Assembly: GCA_963708735.1 (NCBI GenBank)
Contig: CAVPTW010000042.1
Coordinates: 186,001 to 250,000, forward strand
DNA length: 64,000 bases
Source of the DNA: JAGPUQ01 sp963708735
Lineage (GTDB): Bacteria > Pseudomonadota > Gammaproteobacteria > Pseudomonadales > Porticoccaceae
Reading direction: 5' to 3'
Shown here in pieces: positions 9,569-18,821 of the stretch (position 1 is the first letter of the stretch; every line of letters starts with the position of its first letter). The notes under the pieces are model-generated. The model was not told where the DNA came from and did not search any database. It saw nothing but the letters and a program-made list of their open reading frames with translations. Both the position numbers and the translations under genes were made by a program.

Positions 9569-9578
9569 GCTGGCGCGC

Positions 9579-11744
9579 TCAATCCATATCTGCCGGCGCA
9601 TCCGCCATCGGCACGGGTTCCGCCTTCGGCGCATGGGACACCCTGGCGGCGCGCTCCGCATCATCGAGCGCGTCCTTGATGGACAGCTTGATGCGGCCGC
9701 GGGCATCGACGTCGAGCACCCGGACCTTGACCTTCTGGCCTTCGGTCAGGAAGTCGCTGACTTTCTCCACGCGCTGGTCGGCGATCTGGGAGATATGCAC
9801 CAGGCCGTCAGTACCCGGCATGATGGTCACAAAGGCACCGAAGTCCACGATCCGCGCGACCGTGCCTTCGTAGATCTTGCCGACTTCCGCCTCGGCGGTG
9901 ATTTCCTGGATGCGGAAAACCGCCCGATCCAGACCGTCGCGGCTGTCGCTGTAGATACGAATCGAGCCGTCGTCCTGGATGTCGATAGTCGCGCCGGTTT
10001 CTTCGGTAAGCGCGCGAATGGTGGAGCCGCCCTTGCCGATCACGTCGCGGATTTTCTCCGGATCGATCTTCAGGGTGCGGAAGCGCGGCGCGTTATCCGC
10101 GACTTCGGCGCGGCTGACCGCGATCACCTTGTTCATCTCGGCGAGAATATGCAGGCGCGCGGCGAGTGCCTGATGCAGCGCCACCTCCATGATTTCCTCG
10201 GTGATGCCCTGGATCTTGATGTCCATCTGCAATGCGGTAATACCCGCCGTGGTACCGGCAACCTTGAAATCCATGTCACCGAGATGATCTTCGTCGCCGA
10301 GGATGTCGGTCAGAACCGCGAAGCCGTTGTCGTCCTTCACCAGGCCCATCGCGATGCCCGCCACCGGCGCCTTCAGCGGCACCCCGGCATCCATCAGCGC
10401 GAGGCTGGAGCCGCACACCGACGCCATCGAGCTGGAACCGTTCGATTCGGTGATCTCCGACACGACCCGGACCGTGTAGGGAAATTCGTCTTCGCTGGGC
10501 AGCATCGCCGCGATGCCACGCCGCGCCAGACGACCGTGGCCAGTCTCGCGCCGACTGGTGCCGCCCATGCGGCCCGTCTCGCCGACCGAGTAGGGAGGAA
10601 AGTTGTAATGCAGCATGAAGCGATCACGGCGCGATCCTTCCAGAGCATCGATCATCTGCGCATCGCGCAACGAACCCAGAGTAGCGACCACGATGGCCTG
10701 GGTTTCGCCGCGGGTGAACAGTGACGAACCATGGGCATTGGGCAGCACGCCCACTTCGATGGCCAAGGGGCGCACGGTACGGGCGTCTCGACCGTCGATG
10801 CGCGGTTCGCCGGCGACCACGCGTCCTCGCACCACTTTCTTTTCCAGCTTCTTGAACAGGTTGCTCACCTGTTCGGCGGTTACGCCCGCGGCTTCATCGG
10901 TATGGTGGCCGACGCAGCGGTCACGCAATTCGGTCAGACGTGCCTGGCGCTGTTGCTTCTCGGTAATCCGATAGGCAGCGGCAAGATCGTCGCCAATCTG
11001 CGCGGTGATCGCCTGCAACAGGGCGGCGTTGTCGGCCGGCGGCTGCCATTCCCAACGCGGTTTGCCCGCATCCCGCACCAGTTCGTCGATCACCTGGACC
11101 ACCGCCTGCATTTCCTGGTGGGCGAAAAGCACGGCGCCCAGCATCAGGTCTTCGGGGAGTTCCTTGGCTTCCGATTCCACCATCAATACGGCGTCCCGGG
11201 TACCCGCCACGACCATGTCGAGCTGCGAGGTTTCGAGTTCGCTGTAGCGCGGGTTGAGCAGATAACCCTGGTCCGGATGATAGCCGACGCGTGCGGCACC
11301 GATCGGGCCGTCGAAGGGAATCCCGGAAATCGCCAGCGCCGCCGAACAACCGATGAGGGCCGCGACATCCGGATCCATGTCGCGATCCACCGACATCACG
11401 GTAGCGATCACCTGCACTTCGTTGCGAAACCCGGCGGGAAACAGCGGCCGCAGCGGCCGGTCGATGAGTCGGCTGGTCAGGGTTTCTTTTTCCGTCGGAC
11501 GACCTTCGCGGCGAAAAAAACCGCCGGGAATTCTGCCGGCAGCGTAGGCTTTTTCCTGATAGTTGACGGTCAGCGGGAAAAAATCCTGGCCCGGTCGCGC
11601 ATCGCGAGCAGCCACCGCGGTACACAACACCACGGTACCGTCCATGCTGCACAGCACCGCACCGGTCGCCTGGCGGGCGATGCGCCCGGTCTCCAGCGTG
11701 ACGTCATGGTTGCCATACTTGAATGATTTTTTAACCAAATTCAC
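9579..11744 (-). CDS. pnp: polyribonucleotide nucleotidyltransferase (PNPase)
   Basis: This 721-residue 3'-5' phosphorolytic exoribonuclease is a component of the RNA degradosome and cold-shock response. Two RNase PH domains are present: the first begins at VKKSFKYG, and the second contains RDGRDARTVRPL-like sequence and FPPYSVGETGRMGGTSRRE near residues 310-420. They are followed by a KH domain with the IGKGG loop (about residue 570) and an S1 domain (GKIYEGTVARIVDFGAFV, about residue 625). The start is GTG 11744, with AGGTGA upstream, matching the family N terminus; the longer frame to 11831 crosses the intergenic hairpin. It lies downstream of rpsO, as in other gammaproteobacteria. The C-terminal tail is short and rich in Pro, Ala and Asp. 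Confidence 0.97.
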   Translation of the reverse strand: MNLVKKSFKYGNHDVTLETGRIARQATGAVLCSMDGTVVLCTAVAARDARPGQDFFPLTVNYQEKAYAAGRIPGGFFRREGRPTEKETLTSRLIDRPLRPLFPAGFRNEVQVIATVMSVDRDMDPDVAALIGCSAALAISGIPFDGPIGAARVGYHPDQGYLLNPRYSELETSQLDMVVAGTRDAVLMVESEAKELPEDLMLGAVLFAHQEMQAVVQVIDELVRDAGKPRWEWQPPADNAALLQAITAQIGDDLAAAYRITEKQQRQARLTELRDRCVGHHTDEAAGVTAEQVSNLFKKLEKKVVRGRVVAGEPRIDGRDARTVRPLAIEVGVLPNAHGSSLFTRGETQAIVVATLGSLRDAQMIDALEGSRRDRFMLHYNFPPYSVGETGRMGGTSRRETGHGRLARRGIAAMLPSEDEFPYTVRVVSEITESNGSSSMASVCGSSLALMDAGVPLKAPVAGIAMGLVKDDNGFAVLTDILGDEDHLGDMDFKVAGTTAGITALQMDIKIQGITEEIMEVALHQALAARLHILAEMNKVIAVSRAEVADNAPRFRTLKIDPEKIRDVIGKGGSTIRALTEETGATIDIQDDGSIRIYSDSRDGLDRAVFRIQEITAEAEVGKIYEGTVARIVDFGAFVTIMPGTDGLVHISQIADQRVEKVSDFLTEGQKVKVRVLDVDARGRIKLSIKDALDDAERAARVSHAPKAEPVPMADAPADMD

Positions 11745-11767
11745 ACGTTCACCTGCTTCTGGTTGCG

Positions 11768-11792
11768 GCGGCAGCCCCGGCGGGGCTGCCGC
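11768..11792. promoter_or_regulatory. rpsO-pnp intergenic hairpin (possible RNase III site)
   Basis: An 11-bp perfect GC-rich stem (GCGGCAGCCCC / GGGGCTGCCGC) with a three-base loop lies between the rpsO stop (11806) and the pnp start (11744). In Escherichia coli the equivalent position holds an attenuating terminator and an RNase III processing stem that controls pnp. There is no T-run, so a processing or attenuation role is inferred. Confidence 0.6.
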
Positions 11793-11805
11793 GAATGAAA
11801 TCGCC

Positions 11806-12075
11806 TCAACGGCGCAAGCCGAGCTTGGCAATCAACTGCCGGTAGCGCTCAGGGTTCTTGCCTTTCAGGTAATCCAGCAGTTTGCGACGCTGATTCACCA
11901 TGCGGATAAGCCCGCGCCGGGAATGGTGGTCCTTGCTGTGTTCCTTGAAGTGACCCTGCAACTTGTCGATGTTGGCGCTCAGCAGTGCAACCTGGACTTC
12001 CGGTGAGCCGGTGTCATTTGCAGCGCTCGCGTTGTCGCGAATGATCACGGATTTTTCTTCTGCGTTCAGTGCCAT
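11806..12075 (-). CDS. rpsO: 30S ribosomal protein S15
   Basis: This 89-residue primary 16S rRNA-binding protein of the small-subunit platform has the family hallmarks TGSPEVQVALLSANI and HSKDHHSRRGLIRMVNQRRKLLDYL. The length is exactly that of the family. The start is taken at the ATG at 12075, where MALNAEEK begins; the longer open frame has no homologous N terminus. It sits between truB and pnp in the conserved infB cluster. S15 in several bacteria represses its own translation by binding its leader, but no such structure could be confirmed here by eye. Confidence 0.97.
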   Translation of the reverse strand: MALNAEEKSVIIRDNASAANDTGSPEVQVALLSANIDKLQGHFKEHSKDHHSRRGLIRMVNQRRKLLDYLKGKNPERYRQLIAKLGLRR

Positions 12076-12199
12076 GTCGTAGTCTCCAATATGCCGATAG
12101 GATTCGGGTCGGTCCGCGCATATTTGCAGACCGCCCAGTGGTTGCCGGATGCGGCACCATGCCGCTCCGGTATTCGTCCAGCAGTTTTTCAACAACCTG

Positions 12200-13177
12200 C
12201 TAGCGCTGGGCTCCGGCCACCAGCCGGTGGGGCTTGATGCGGCCGTCGTCCAATACTTCGCCAACGCCGAGAAATTCTCCCGGCGCCCTGAAAACCCTTA
12301 CCAGATCGCCCTCGCTCGCTTGCTGCCGCGCCTGCGCCAGCGCCACCGCCTGGCCACGCAAGAAATACCAGGACAGATTCTCCGGCAGTTCCAGCGCGAG
12401 ACGGTCGGCAACTGCCGCATCCACCGGGTGCAGCAAGATATCCAGTGCCGCGAACGATCCGCCGGTACGCAGCGCGTCGATCTGATCCAGCGTCACCGCA
12501 TCGGCTTCGCCAAACGGACCCGACGCCAGACGCCGCAAACGGGTCACATGAGCACCACAGCCCAATTGGCGGCCGAGATCTTCGGCGAGCGTCCGGATGT
12601 AGGTGCCCTTGCTGCAACGGATCACCACATCCACTTCGGCACATTCGCCGCCACGAAACTCACAAATTTCGTAGCTGTGGATAGTCACCCGACGCGGCGC
12701 GCGCTCCACCTCGATCCCCTGACGCGCCAGCTTGTAAAGTGGCTGGCCAGCTTGCTTGAGTGCCGAATACATCGAGGGAATCTGCTCGATGACGCCACGA
12801 AACGACACCAGCGCCGCTTCGATCCGCGCGGCGGATATTCCGGCTGTGCTCTGTTCCGCCAGCACTTCGCCGTCCTGATCGCCGGTGGTCGTGGTCACAC
12901 CCAGACGGAAAGTACTGGCGTAGGTCTTGTCGGCCTCCAGCAAAAATTGGGTGAATTTGGTGGCTTCACCAAAACAGATCGGCAGTACACCCGTCGCCAG
13001 AGGATCCAGACTCCCGGTATGTCCCGCCTTGGCGGCGTCAAACAGCCATTTTACGCGCTGCAGGGCCTGGTTCGAGGTCGGACCCGCCGGTTTATCGAGC
13101 ACCAGAATGCCGTCCACGGATCTGCCCTTGCGCGTACGCGCCACCTCAGCTTTGCTCCGCGCGACGGGCGCGCTCAT
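12200..13177 (-). CDS. truB: tRNA pseudouridine(55) synthase TruB
   Basis: This 325-residue enzyme converts U55 in the T-loop of tRNAs to pseudouridine. Family motifs are GILVLDKPAGPTSNQAL near residue 23, the catalytic aspartate loop GHTGSLDPLATGVLPIC near residue 52, and the C-terminal PUA-like domain. The start overlaps the end of rbfA by 32 bp, which fits the conserved rbfA-truB-rpsO gene order and coupled translation. A short positively charged N-terminal extension (about 15 residues) precedes the catalytic domain. Confidence 0.96.
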   Translation of the reverse strand: MSAPVARSKAEVARTRKGRSVDGILVLDKPAGPTSNQALQRVKWLFDAAKAGHTGSLDPLATGVLPICFGEATKFTQFLLEADKTYASTFRLGVTTTTGDQDGEVLAEQSTAGISAARIEAALVSFRGVIEQIPSMYSALKQAGQPLYKLARQGIEVERAPRRVTIHSYEICEFRGGECAEVDVVIRCSKGTYIRTLAEDLGRQLGCGAHVTRLRRLASGPFGEADAVTLDQIDALRTGGSFAALDILLHPVDAAVADRLALELPENLSWYFLRGQAVALAQARQQASEGDLVRVFRAPGEFLGVGEVLDDGRIKPHRLVAGAQR

Positions 13178-13532
13178 CGCTTGCCAGCGCGTGCTCGATC
13201 AAGGCGGCAAGCCGCTGGCCGCGGTCACCGGTGGTGTCGTGGATGAAATGCAAGCGTGGCATGACGCGCAGGCGAATCAGGCCGCCGAGTCTGCCCCGCA
13301 AAAACCCGGCGGCGCCGTTGAGCGCCGCAATCGCCTCCGCACACTGCTCCGCGGTGCGCTGGCCGATAAAGCTCACAAACACTTTGGCGCTCGTAAGGTC
13401 GCGGCTGACATCGACACTGGTGATGTTGGCCAGTTCGACGCGCGGATCGTCGAGCTCGGTGCGCAACAGCTCCGCCAGCTCACGCTGGAGTGCATCGGCG
13501 ACCCGCTCGCTGCGCTTAAACTCTCTGGGCAT
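13146..13532 (-). CDS. rbfA: 30S ribosome-binding factor A
   Basis: This 128-residue KH-like factor binds the immature 30S subunit and promotes late 16S rRNA maturation, especially in the cold. The N terminus (PREFKRSERVADALQRELAEL) and the segment ITSVDVSRDLTSAKVFVSFIG are typical. It lies 12 bp downstream of infB and overlaps truB by 32 bp. Confidence 0.96.
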   Translation of the reverse strand: MPREFKRSERVADALQRELAELLRTELDDPRVELANITSVDVSRDLTSAKVFVSFIGQRTAEQCAEAIAALNGAAGFLRGRLGGLIRLRVMPRLHFIHDTTGDRGQRLAALIEHALASDERARRAEQS

Positions 13533-13544
13533 ATGCTGGCCTCG

Positions 13545-16094
13545 CTAGAGCTGCCGCGCCACCCGCTGGATGTCGTAGACCTCGATCTGATCGCCGGGGC
13601 GAATATCGTTGTAGCCTTTCACCCCGACACCGCATTCGGTACCGGCACGCACCTCGGCCACATCGTCCTTGAAGCGTCGCAAGGACTCCAGTTCACCGGA
13701 AAAAATCACCACGTTGTCACGCAACACCCGAATCGGCTTGTTGCGATACAGCGCACCTTCCACTACGCGGCAACCGGCGACCTGACCAAATTTCGGCGAG
13801 CGAAACACTTCGCGCACTTCGGCGATGCCGACGATTTCCTCGCGTACTTCGGGCGCCAACATGCCCGACAACGCCTGCTTGACCTCATCGAGCAGGTGGT
13901 AAATAACACTGTAGTAACGGATATCGACACCTTCGGCGGCGGCGACCTTGCGCGCGGCGGCATCGGCGCGGACATTGAAACCCAGCACCACCGCACCGGT
14001 GGTAACCGCGAGATTGATGTCGGATTCGGTCAGCCCGCCAATCCCGGAGCTCACCACATGCACACCCACCTCATCGGTGGCAAGGTCGTGCAGCGCGGAC
14101 AACAGCGCTTCGAGGGAACCGCGCACGTCGGCCTTGACGATCACCGGCAGCACTTTGCGCGCGGTGCCTTCAAACCCGGCAAATACGTTCTCGAGGTTGA
14201 CGGCTTGCTGGCGCGCCACGCGCTGGTCGCGCGACCGGGCCTGACGCAGCTGGACGATTTCACGCGCCTGACGTTCGTCGGAAGTCACGTAGAACTCATC
14301 ACCAGCTTGCGGCGGGGTATCAAGGCCGAGCACTTCCACCGGGATTGACGGGCCGGCCTCGCGCGCCGGCGCGCCATCGTCACCGATCATTGCCCGCACT
14401 TTGCCGATACTTTCCCCGGCCAGCAAAAAATCGCCGGGGCGCAGAGTGCCCGCCTGTACCAGCAAGGTCGCGACCACACCCCGCGCCCGATCGACGCGCG
14501 CTTCGATCACGACGCCACGCGCCGGCACCGCGACCGGGGCGCGCAGTTCAAGCAGTTCCGCCTGCAGGGACACGGCTTCGAGCAGCGCTTCTATACCCTC
14601 GCCGGTGTGGGCGGAAACCCGCACGAACTGCGTATCACCACCCCACTCCTCGGGCACAACCCCCAATGCCGACAGCTCGCTCATGATCTGATCGATATTC
14701 GAGCCCGGCTTGTCAATCTTGTTGATGGCGACTACCAGGGGTACGCCAGCGGCACGCGCGTGCGCGACGGCTTCCTTGGTCTGCGGCATCACGCCGTCAT
14801 CTGCCGCGACGACAAGAATCACCACATCGGTGGCGCGGGCGCCGCGGGCGCGCATGGCGGTAAAGGCGGCGTGACCCGGGGTATCGAGGAACGTGATAAA
14901 CCCGCGCGGTGTTTGCACATGATAAGCACCGATATGCTGTGTGATGCCACCGGCTTCACCGGACGCGACACGGGATTTACGGATGTAATCGAGCAGTGAA
15001 GTTTTGCCATGGTCGACATGGCCCATCACGGTAACCACTGGCGCGCGCGGCAGGGACTCGCCCTCGATCGCCGCAATCCCTTCGCGGAACGTCTCTTCCG
15101 CGGCAGCTTCGCGCGAGGCGACGGCCACTGGCTTGTGCCCCATTTCCTCGATCACCAGAAACGCGGTATCACGGTCAATCGTCTGATTGATCGTGGCCAT
15201 GATGCCCATTTTCATCAACTCGCGAATAACCATGGCTGCCTTGACCGCCATTTTCTGGGCTAGATCAGCGACGGTAATTTCTTCAGGAACTTCAACTTCG
15301 TGCACAATTTTTCCGGTGGGTCTTTTGAACACATGGATATTGCGGGCCTGCACCACCGGACGCCCCGACAGCAGTCTCGGCTTGCGGTCGGCTTCGTCGT
15401 CTTCCACCAATATTTCCGCAACGCCTTCTGTTTTTTGCTTGCGCTGCCCTTTGAGTGGCTTCTTCTTCTTGGGCTTGTCGTCGTCGACATCCAGCGGAGA
15501 ATCGTCGCGCTTTTCACGCTTCTTCCCGGCTTTGCCACCATCGCCAATCGGCTCCGCCGCCGCTATTGCAGCAACCACCGTGGGCGCGCCATCGGTCTTG
15601 ACGATCACTTTTTCGGGCACCAATTCTGGGCCTGGTTCCGATTCCGACGATCGTCGCGCCTCCTCGGTGGCGCGCACCCGGTCTTCCTCCGCCTTGCGGC
15701 GCGCTTCAATGGCGGCGATCCGTTTTGCTTCTGGATCTTCCAGCACGGTCGGAGCAGCAACCGCCGCCACAATCTCTGCGGTTGGTTCCGTCCCTTCGCT
15801 TTCGTCCTGTTTGACGTAAGTGCGTTTCTTCCGCACTTCCACATTGACGACGCGCTTGCCAGACCCAGCGCGCAACGTGCTCACGGTCTTGCGGCGCAGG
15901 GTGATTTTGCGCGGCTCCTCGGTCTCTTCACCATGTAGGCTTTTCAGATAAATCAGTAACTTCTGTTTATCTTCATCGTTGACTACCTGCTCGGCAGAGT
16001 CGTGCGACAGCCCGGCGGCGTGCATTTGCCGAAGCAAGCGCTCAACCGGAGCATCGACCACTTTGGCAAGTTCACTGACAGTCAGTTGAGCCAT
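13545..16094 (-). CDS. infB: translation initiation factor IF-2
   Basis: This 849-residue GTPase brings initiator tRNA to the 30S subunit. The N-terminal IF2_N helical domain (residues 1-50) is followed by a long charged Ala/Glu/Lys-rich linker (residues about 90-290). The G domain carries GHVDHGKTSLLDYI (G1, near residue 355), DTPGHAAF (G3) and NKIDKPG (G4). Domains II-IV end in QIEVYDIQRVARQL. Size and order match gammaproteobacterial IF-2 alpha. Internal in-frame starts for shorter isoforms, known in enterics, cannot be judged from sequence here. It lies between nusA and rbfA. Confidence 0.97.
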   Translation of the reverse strand: MAQLTVSELAKVVDAPVERLLRQMHAAGLSHDSAEQVVNDEDKQKLLIYLKSLHGEETEEPRKITLRRKTVSTLRAGSGKRVVNVEVRKKRTYVKQDESEGTEPTAEIVAAVAAPTVLEDPEAKRIAAIEARRKAEEDRVRATEEARRSSESEPGPELVPEKVIVKTDGAPTVVAAIAAAEPIGDGGKAGKKREKRDDSPLDVDDDKPKKKKPLKGQRKQKTEGVAEILVEDDEADRKPRLLSGRPVVQARNIHVFKRPTGKIVHEVEVPEEITVADLAQKMAVKAAMVIRELMKMGIMATINQTIDRDTAFLVIEEMGHKPVAVASREAAAEETFREGIAAIEGESLPRAPVVTVMGHVDHGKTSLLDYIRKSRVASGEAGGITQHIGAYHVQTPRGFITFLDTPGHAAFTAMRARGARATDVVILVVAADDGVMPQTKEAVAHARAAGVPLVVAINKIDKPGSNIDQIMSELSALGVVPEEWGGDTQFVRVSAHTGEGIEALLEAVSLQAELLELRAPVAVPARGVVIEARVDRARGVVATLLVQAGTLRPGDFLLAGESIGKVRAMIGDDGAPAREAGPSIPVEVLGLDTPPQAGDEFYVTSDERQAREIVQLRQARSRDQRVARQQAVNLENVFAGFEGTARKVLPVIVKADVRGSLEALLSALHDLATDEVGVHVVSSGIGGLTESDINLAVTTGAVVLGFNVRADAAARKVAAAEGVDIRYYSVIYHLLDEVKQALSGMLAPEVREEIVGIAEVREVFRSPKFGQVAGCRVVEGALYRNKPIRVLRDNVVIFSGELESLRRFKDDVAEVRAGTECGVGVKGYNDIRPGDQIEVYDIQRVARQL

Positions 16095-16160
16095 GCTGTT
16101 CCTTTCCCCACTTTATGCGCAATCCGCATCAAACTTGATCCGTTTCACATTTCACTTGTC

Positions 16161-17657
16161 TCAAACTTCATTCGTTGCAAACCAGGGTGCACGCGCTGTC
16201 ATTATCAGCTCCGCGGCCTGCTCCGGTGACATCGCCTCGTCAATGTCCAGCAAGTCATCGACAGACTGCTCGGCGAGATCCTCGACAGAAACAATACCGT
16301 TGGCCGCCAGTTTGTGGGCCAGCGCAGAATTCATTCCGGCCATCGCCAGCAGATCCTCTCCGGGAATCGCGTCTGCCAACTCCTCCTCGGAGGCCAACGC
16401 CCGGGTCAACAGAGCGTCCTTCGCGCGAGCCCGCAATTCTTCAGCGATCTCGCGATCAAATCCCTCGATACCAGCCATTTCGTCGATGGGCACATAAGCG
16501 ATCTCTTCCAGCGTCGTAAAACCTTCCTCAACGAGCACGCTGGCTACGTCTTCATCGATATCGAGCTTGTCCATGAACTGCTGGATGGTGCTGCCGGCCT
16601 CCTCTTGCTGCTTGGCCTGAATCTCATCCACGCTCATCACGTTGATATTCCAACCGGTGAGATCGGATGCCAGGCGCACATTCTGGCCACCTCGCCCTAT
16701 GGCCTGGGCGAGAGTGTCGCCGGCGACGGCCACGTCCATGGAATGGCTGTCCTCATCCACAATAATGGATTCGACTTCCGCGGGCGCCATCGCATTGATG
16801 ACCAACTGCGCGGGATTATCGTCCCACAACACGATATCAATGCGCTCGCCGTCGAGCTCGTTGGACACGGCCTGCACCCGCGCACCGCGCATGCCGACGC
16901 AGGCGCCGATGGGGTCTATGCGCCCATCATTGGTCTTCACGGCAATTTTTGCCCGTGCACCAGGGTCGCGCGCGGCAGCCCGAATCTCGATCACCTGTTC
17001 GGCAATTTCGGGAACTTCAATACGGAACAATTGAGTCAACATGGCATTGCAGCGCCGGCTCATCAGCAACACCGGACCGCGGCCTTCGGTGTTGATGCCG
17101 ATCAGCACCGCACGCACCCGGTCGTTGACGCGGAATACTTCCCGACCTACCAGTTCTTCCCTCGGCAGCAGCCCTTCCGCGTTGTTGCCGAGATCAACAA
17201 TGATGTGTTCGCGCGTGACTTTTTTGACCATGCCGCTCAGCAGCTCGCCCAGCCGATGCTCGTATTGCCGCGCGACCAGCGCCCGCTCCGCATCGCGCAC
17301 CTTCTGTACGATGACCTGCTTGGCCGTCTGGGCCGCTATCCGCCCAAACTCGACGTTGTCGATCCGCTCTTCATAAATATCGCCCGGTTTGAGATCCGGG
17401 TTGCGCTCATGTGCCTCTTGCAGCGTGAACTGGGTGCCCAACTCGGCCAACGTGGCATCATCGACTACGGTCCACCAGCGATAAGTCTCGTAGTCCCCGG
17501 TGCGCCGGTCTATGGTGACGCGGATATTGGAGTCTTCGTCGAAACGCTTTTTGGTCGCCATTGCGAGCGCCTGCTCCATGGCGTCAAAAATCACACCCTC
17601 GGCAACGCCCTTTTCATTGGACACAGCCTGGGCAACCAGCAGGATTTCCTTGCTCAT
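16161..17657 (-). CDS. nusA: transcription termination/antitermination factor NusA
   Basis: This 498-residue RNA-polymerase-associated factor controls pausing, termination and rRNA antitermination. The domains are an N-terminal RNAP-binding domain (MSKEILLVAQAVSNEKGV onward), S1 (near residues 135-200), two KH domains (GACVGMRGARVQAV near residue 245 and AIGRGGQNVRLAS near residue 320), and two C-terminal acidic repeats ending in the DDLLDIDEA region. The start is set at ATG 17657, which gives the family N terminus; eight extra codons upstream are open but not conserved. It follows rimP by ten bases. Confidence 0.97.
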   Translation of the reverse strand: MSKEILLVAQAVSNEKGVAEGVIFDAMEQALAMATKKRFDEDSNIRVTIDRRTGDYETYRWWTVVDDATLAELGTQFTLQEAHERNPDLKPGDIYEERIDNVEFGRIAAQTAKQVIVQKVRDAERALVARQYEHRLGELLSGMVKKVTREHIIVDLGNNAEGLLPREELVGREVFRVNDRVRAVLIGINTEGRGPVLLMSRRCNAMLTQLFRIEVPEIAEQVIEIRAAARDPGARAKIAVKTNDGRIDPIGACVGMRGARVQAVSNELDGERIDIVLWDDNPAQLVINAMAPAEVESIIVDEDSHSMDVAVAGDTLAQAIGRGGQNVRLASDLTGWNINVMSVDEIQAKQQEEAGSTIQQFMDKLDIDEDVASVLVEEGFTTLEEIAYVPIDEMAGIEGFDREIAEELRARAKDALLTRALASEEELADAIPGEDLLAMAGMNSALAHKLAANGIVSVEDLAEQSVDDLLDIDEAMSPEQAAELIMTARAPWFATNEV

Positions 17658-17667
17658 TCCAACGCTC

Positions 17668-18129
17668 TCACTCGTTACCAAATTGCGGCACTACGCTTGC
17701 CCGTTCAACACCGGCATGCGGAAATAAATATTCATGGTCGTCGACCATCATGACAATCTCGTCTTTTTCCACAGCGACCAGACGTCCCTGGAATTTACGT
17801 CGCCCCTCAAACGGGGCGCGCAAGCGCAAGCTGATGTCGGATCCTACAAACTGCCGGAACTGATCCAGCTCATAAAGGGGGCGATCCAACCCTGGCGATG
17901 ACACCTCCAGGGTGTATTCACCTGCAATGGGGTTTTCAACGTCCAGCAAACTGCCCAGCTGTCGGCTGACACGCTCACAATCCTGAATGCCGACTCCATC
18001 CGACTTGTCGATATATACCCTGAGCACGCCGCGCCGGCCAGCCGCCGAAAACTCCAGGCCCCAAAGCTCGCAACCGAAAGCGGTCACCACCGGCTCGATC
18101 AATGCTTTCAGTCTGTCGTCACGCCCCAT
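17668..18129 (-). CDS. rimP: ribosome maturation factor RimP
   Basis: This 153-residue protein is needed for 30S subunit maturation. The N-terminal alpha/beta domain contains FGCELWGLEF and CERVSRQLGSLLDVENPI, with the signature YTLEVSSPGLDRPL near residue 90. The C-terminal SH3-like domain follows (GRRKFQGRLVAVEKDEIVM). The start at ATG 18129 matches the family; the open frame further upstream runs into the duplicated A-rich sequence behind the terminator at 18255. It is the first gene of the rimP-nusA-infB cluster. Confidence 0.95.
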   Translation of the reverse strand: MGRDDRLKALIEPVVTAFGCELWGLEFSAAGRRGVLRVYIDKSDGVGIQDCERVSRQLGSLLDVENPIAGEYTLEVSSPGLDRPLYELDQFRQFVGSDISLRLRAPFEGRRKFQGRLVAVEKDEIVMMVDDHEYLFPHAGVERASVVPQFGNE

Positions 18130-18221
18130 GCTACCCCGCGATTGTCTCCCCGGATTCGCCTCCAGCCCGGCGTATCCTGCTGCGTCAGCACCTCGAATAC
18201 GCCAACCGCTGCAAAAACCAT

Positions 18222-18259
18222 GATCCCCAGAAAACAAAAAGATCCCCAGAAAACAAAAA
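18222..18259. repeat. 19-bp tandem duplication
   Basis: GATCCCCAGAAAACAAAAA occurs twice in a row (18222-18240 and 18241-18259). The duplication lies between the tRNA-fMet terminator hairpin and the rimP start. It copies the T-rich tail of the terminator as read on the minus strand, so the transcript meets two U-rich tracts. Confidence 0.85.
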
Positions 18260-18277
18260 GCCCCTGATATCAGGGGC
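18255..18277 (-). terminator. terminator between tRNA-fMet and rimP
   Basis: A perfect 18-bp palindrome, GCCCCTGATATCAGGGGC (18260-18277), is followed on the minus strand by TTTTTG. It lies 43 bases after the 3' end of the initiator tRNA and before rimP. It may end the tRNA transcript or act as a leaky attenuator into rimP-nusA. Confidence 0.75.
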
Positions 18278-18319
18278 CCTTGTCATCGGCTGGCACACAT
18301 GACATGTGCCGGCGAAATT

Positions 18320-18396
<77 letters not shown>

Positions 18397-18731
18397 TCGA
18401 CAAACGGCTTGCGCCGCCTCAGGAATCTGGTAGTTCCCGACCCTCGCGCTGCCCTGAACTTGCATCAACGCGAGGGGCGCGAAGTATAAGATCAGACCCT
18501 TATCCGGTCAAGCGCCGCAACAGGTTCCATGGCACTGACGGCAATCCCGAAACCGCCAGCGGCGCGCCGACCACATGGCCGCAGCGCACAGCCACACGAA
18601 CACATGACCGATGGATAACGATATCTGGCCATGTATCGGGTCGAGCGGTGGCGGCCGCTTGCGCGTCGGTGGTCGGTGGTCGGTGAATGACGATTCGACG
18701 CTTCTTAGACCGGAATATTCCAACCAGAACA
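18397..18731. other. 335-bp spacer between tRNA-fMet and tRNA-Leu(GAG)
   Basis: No convincing reading frame or RNA is visible here. It must carry the promoter for the minus-strand tRNA-fMet, but no clear -35/-10 pair stands out. Near 18676-18703 the motif GGTCGGT is repeated in tandem. Confidence 0.5.
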
Positions 18732-18816
18732 TGGTGCCCAAGGCCGGACTCGAACCGGCACAGCTTACGCCACTACCCCCTCAAGATAGCGTGTCTACCA
18801 ATTCCACCACTTGGGC
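18732..18816 (-). tRNA. tRNA-Leu (GAG)
   Basis: This 85-nt class II tRNA has encoded CCA, acceptor stem GCCCAAG/CTTGGGC, a long variable arm, and anticodon loop TTGAGGG, giving anticodon GAG (reads CUU/CUC). It starts six bases after the secG stop, as in the pseudomonad tpiA-secG-tRNA-Leu order, so it may be processed from a secG transcript. Confidence 0.95.
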
Positions 18817-18821
18817 AAAAC

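Noticed and set aside
12178..12200. TTTTTCAACAACCTGC motif resembling one near 33701-33720
   Set aside because: The two copies differ and lie in different orientations relative to the nearest gene; too short to claim as a repeat family.
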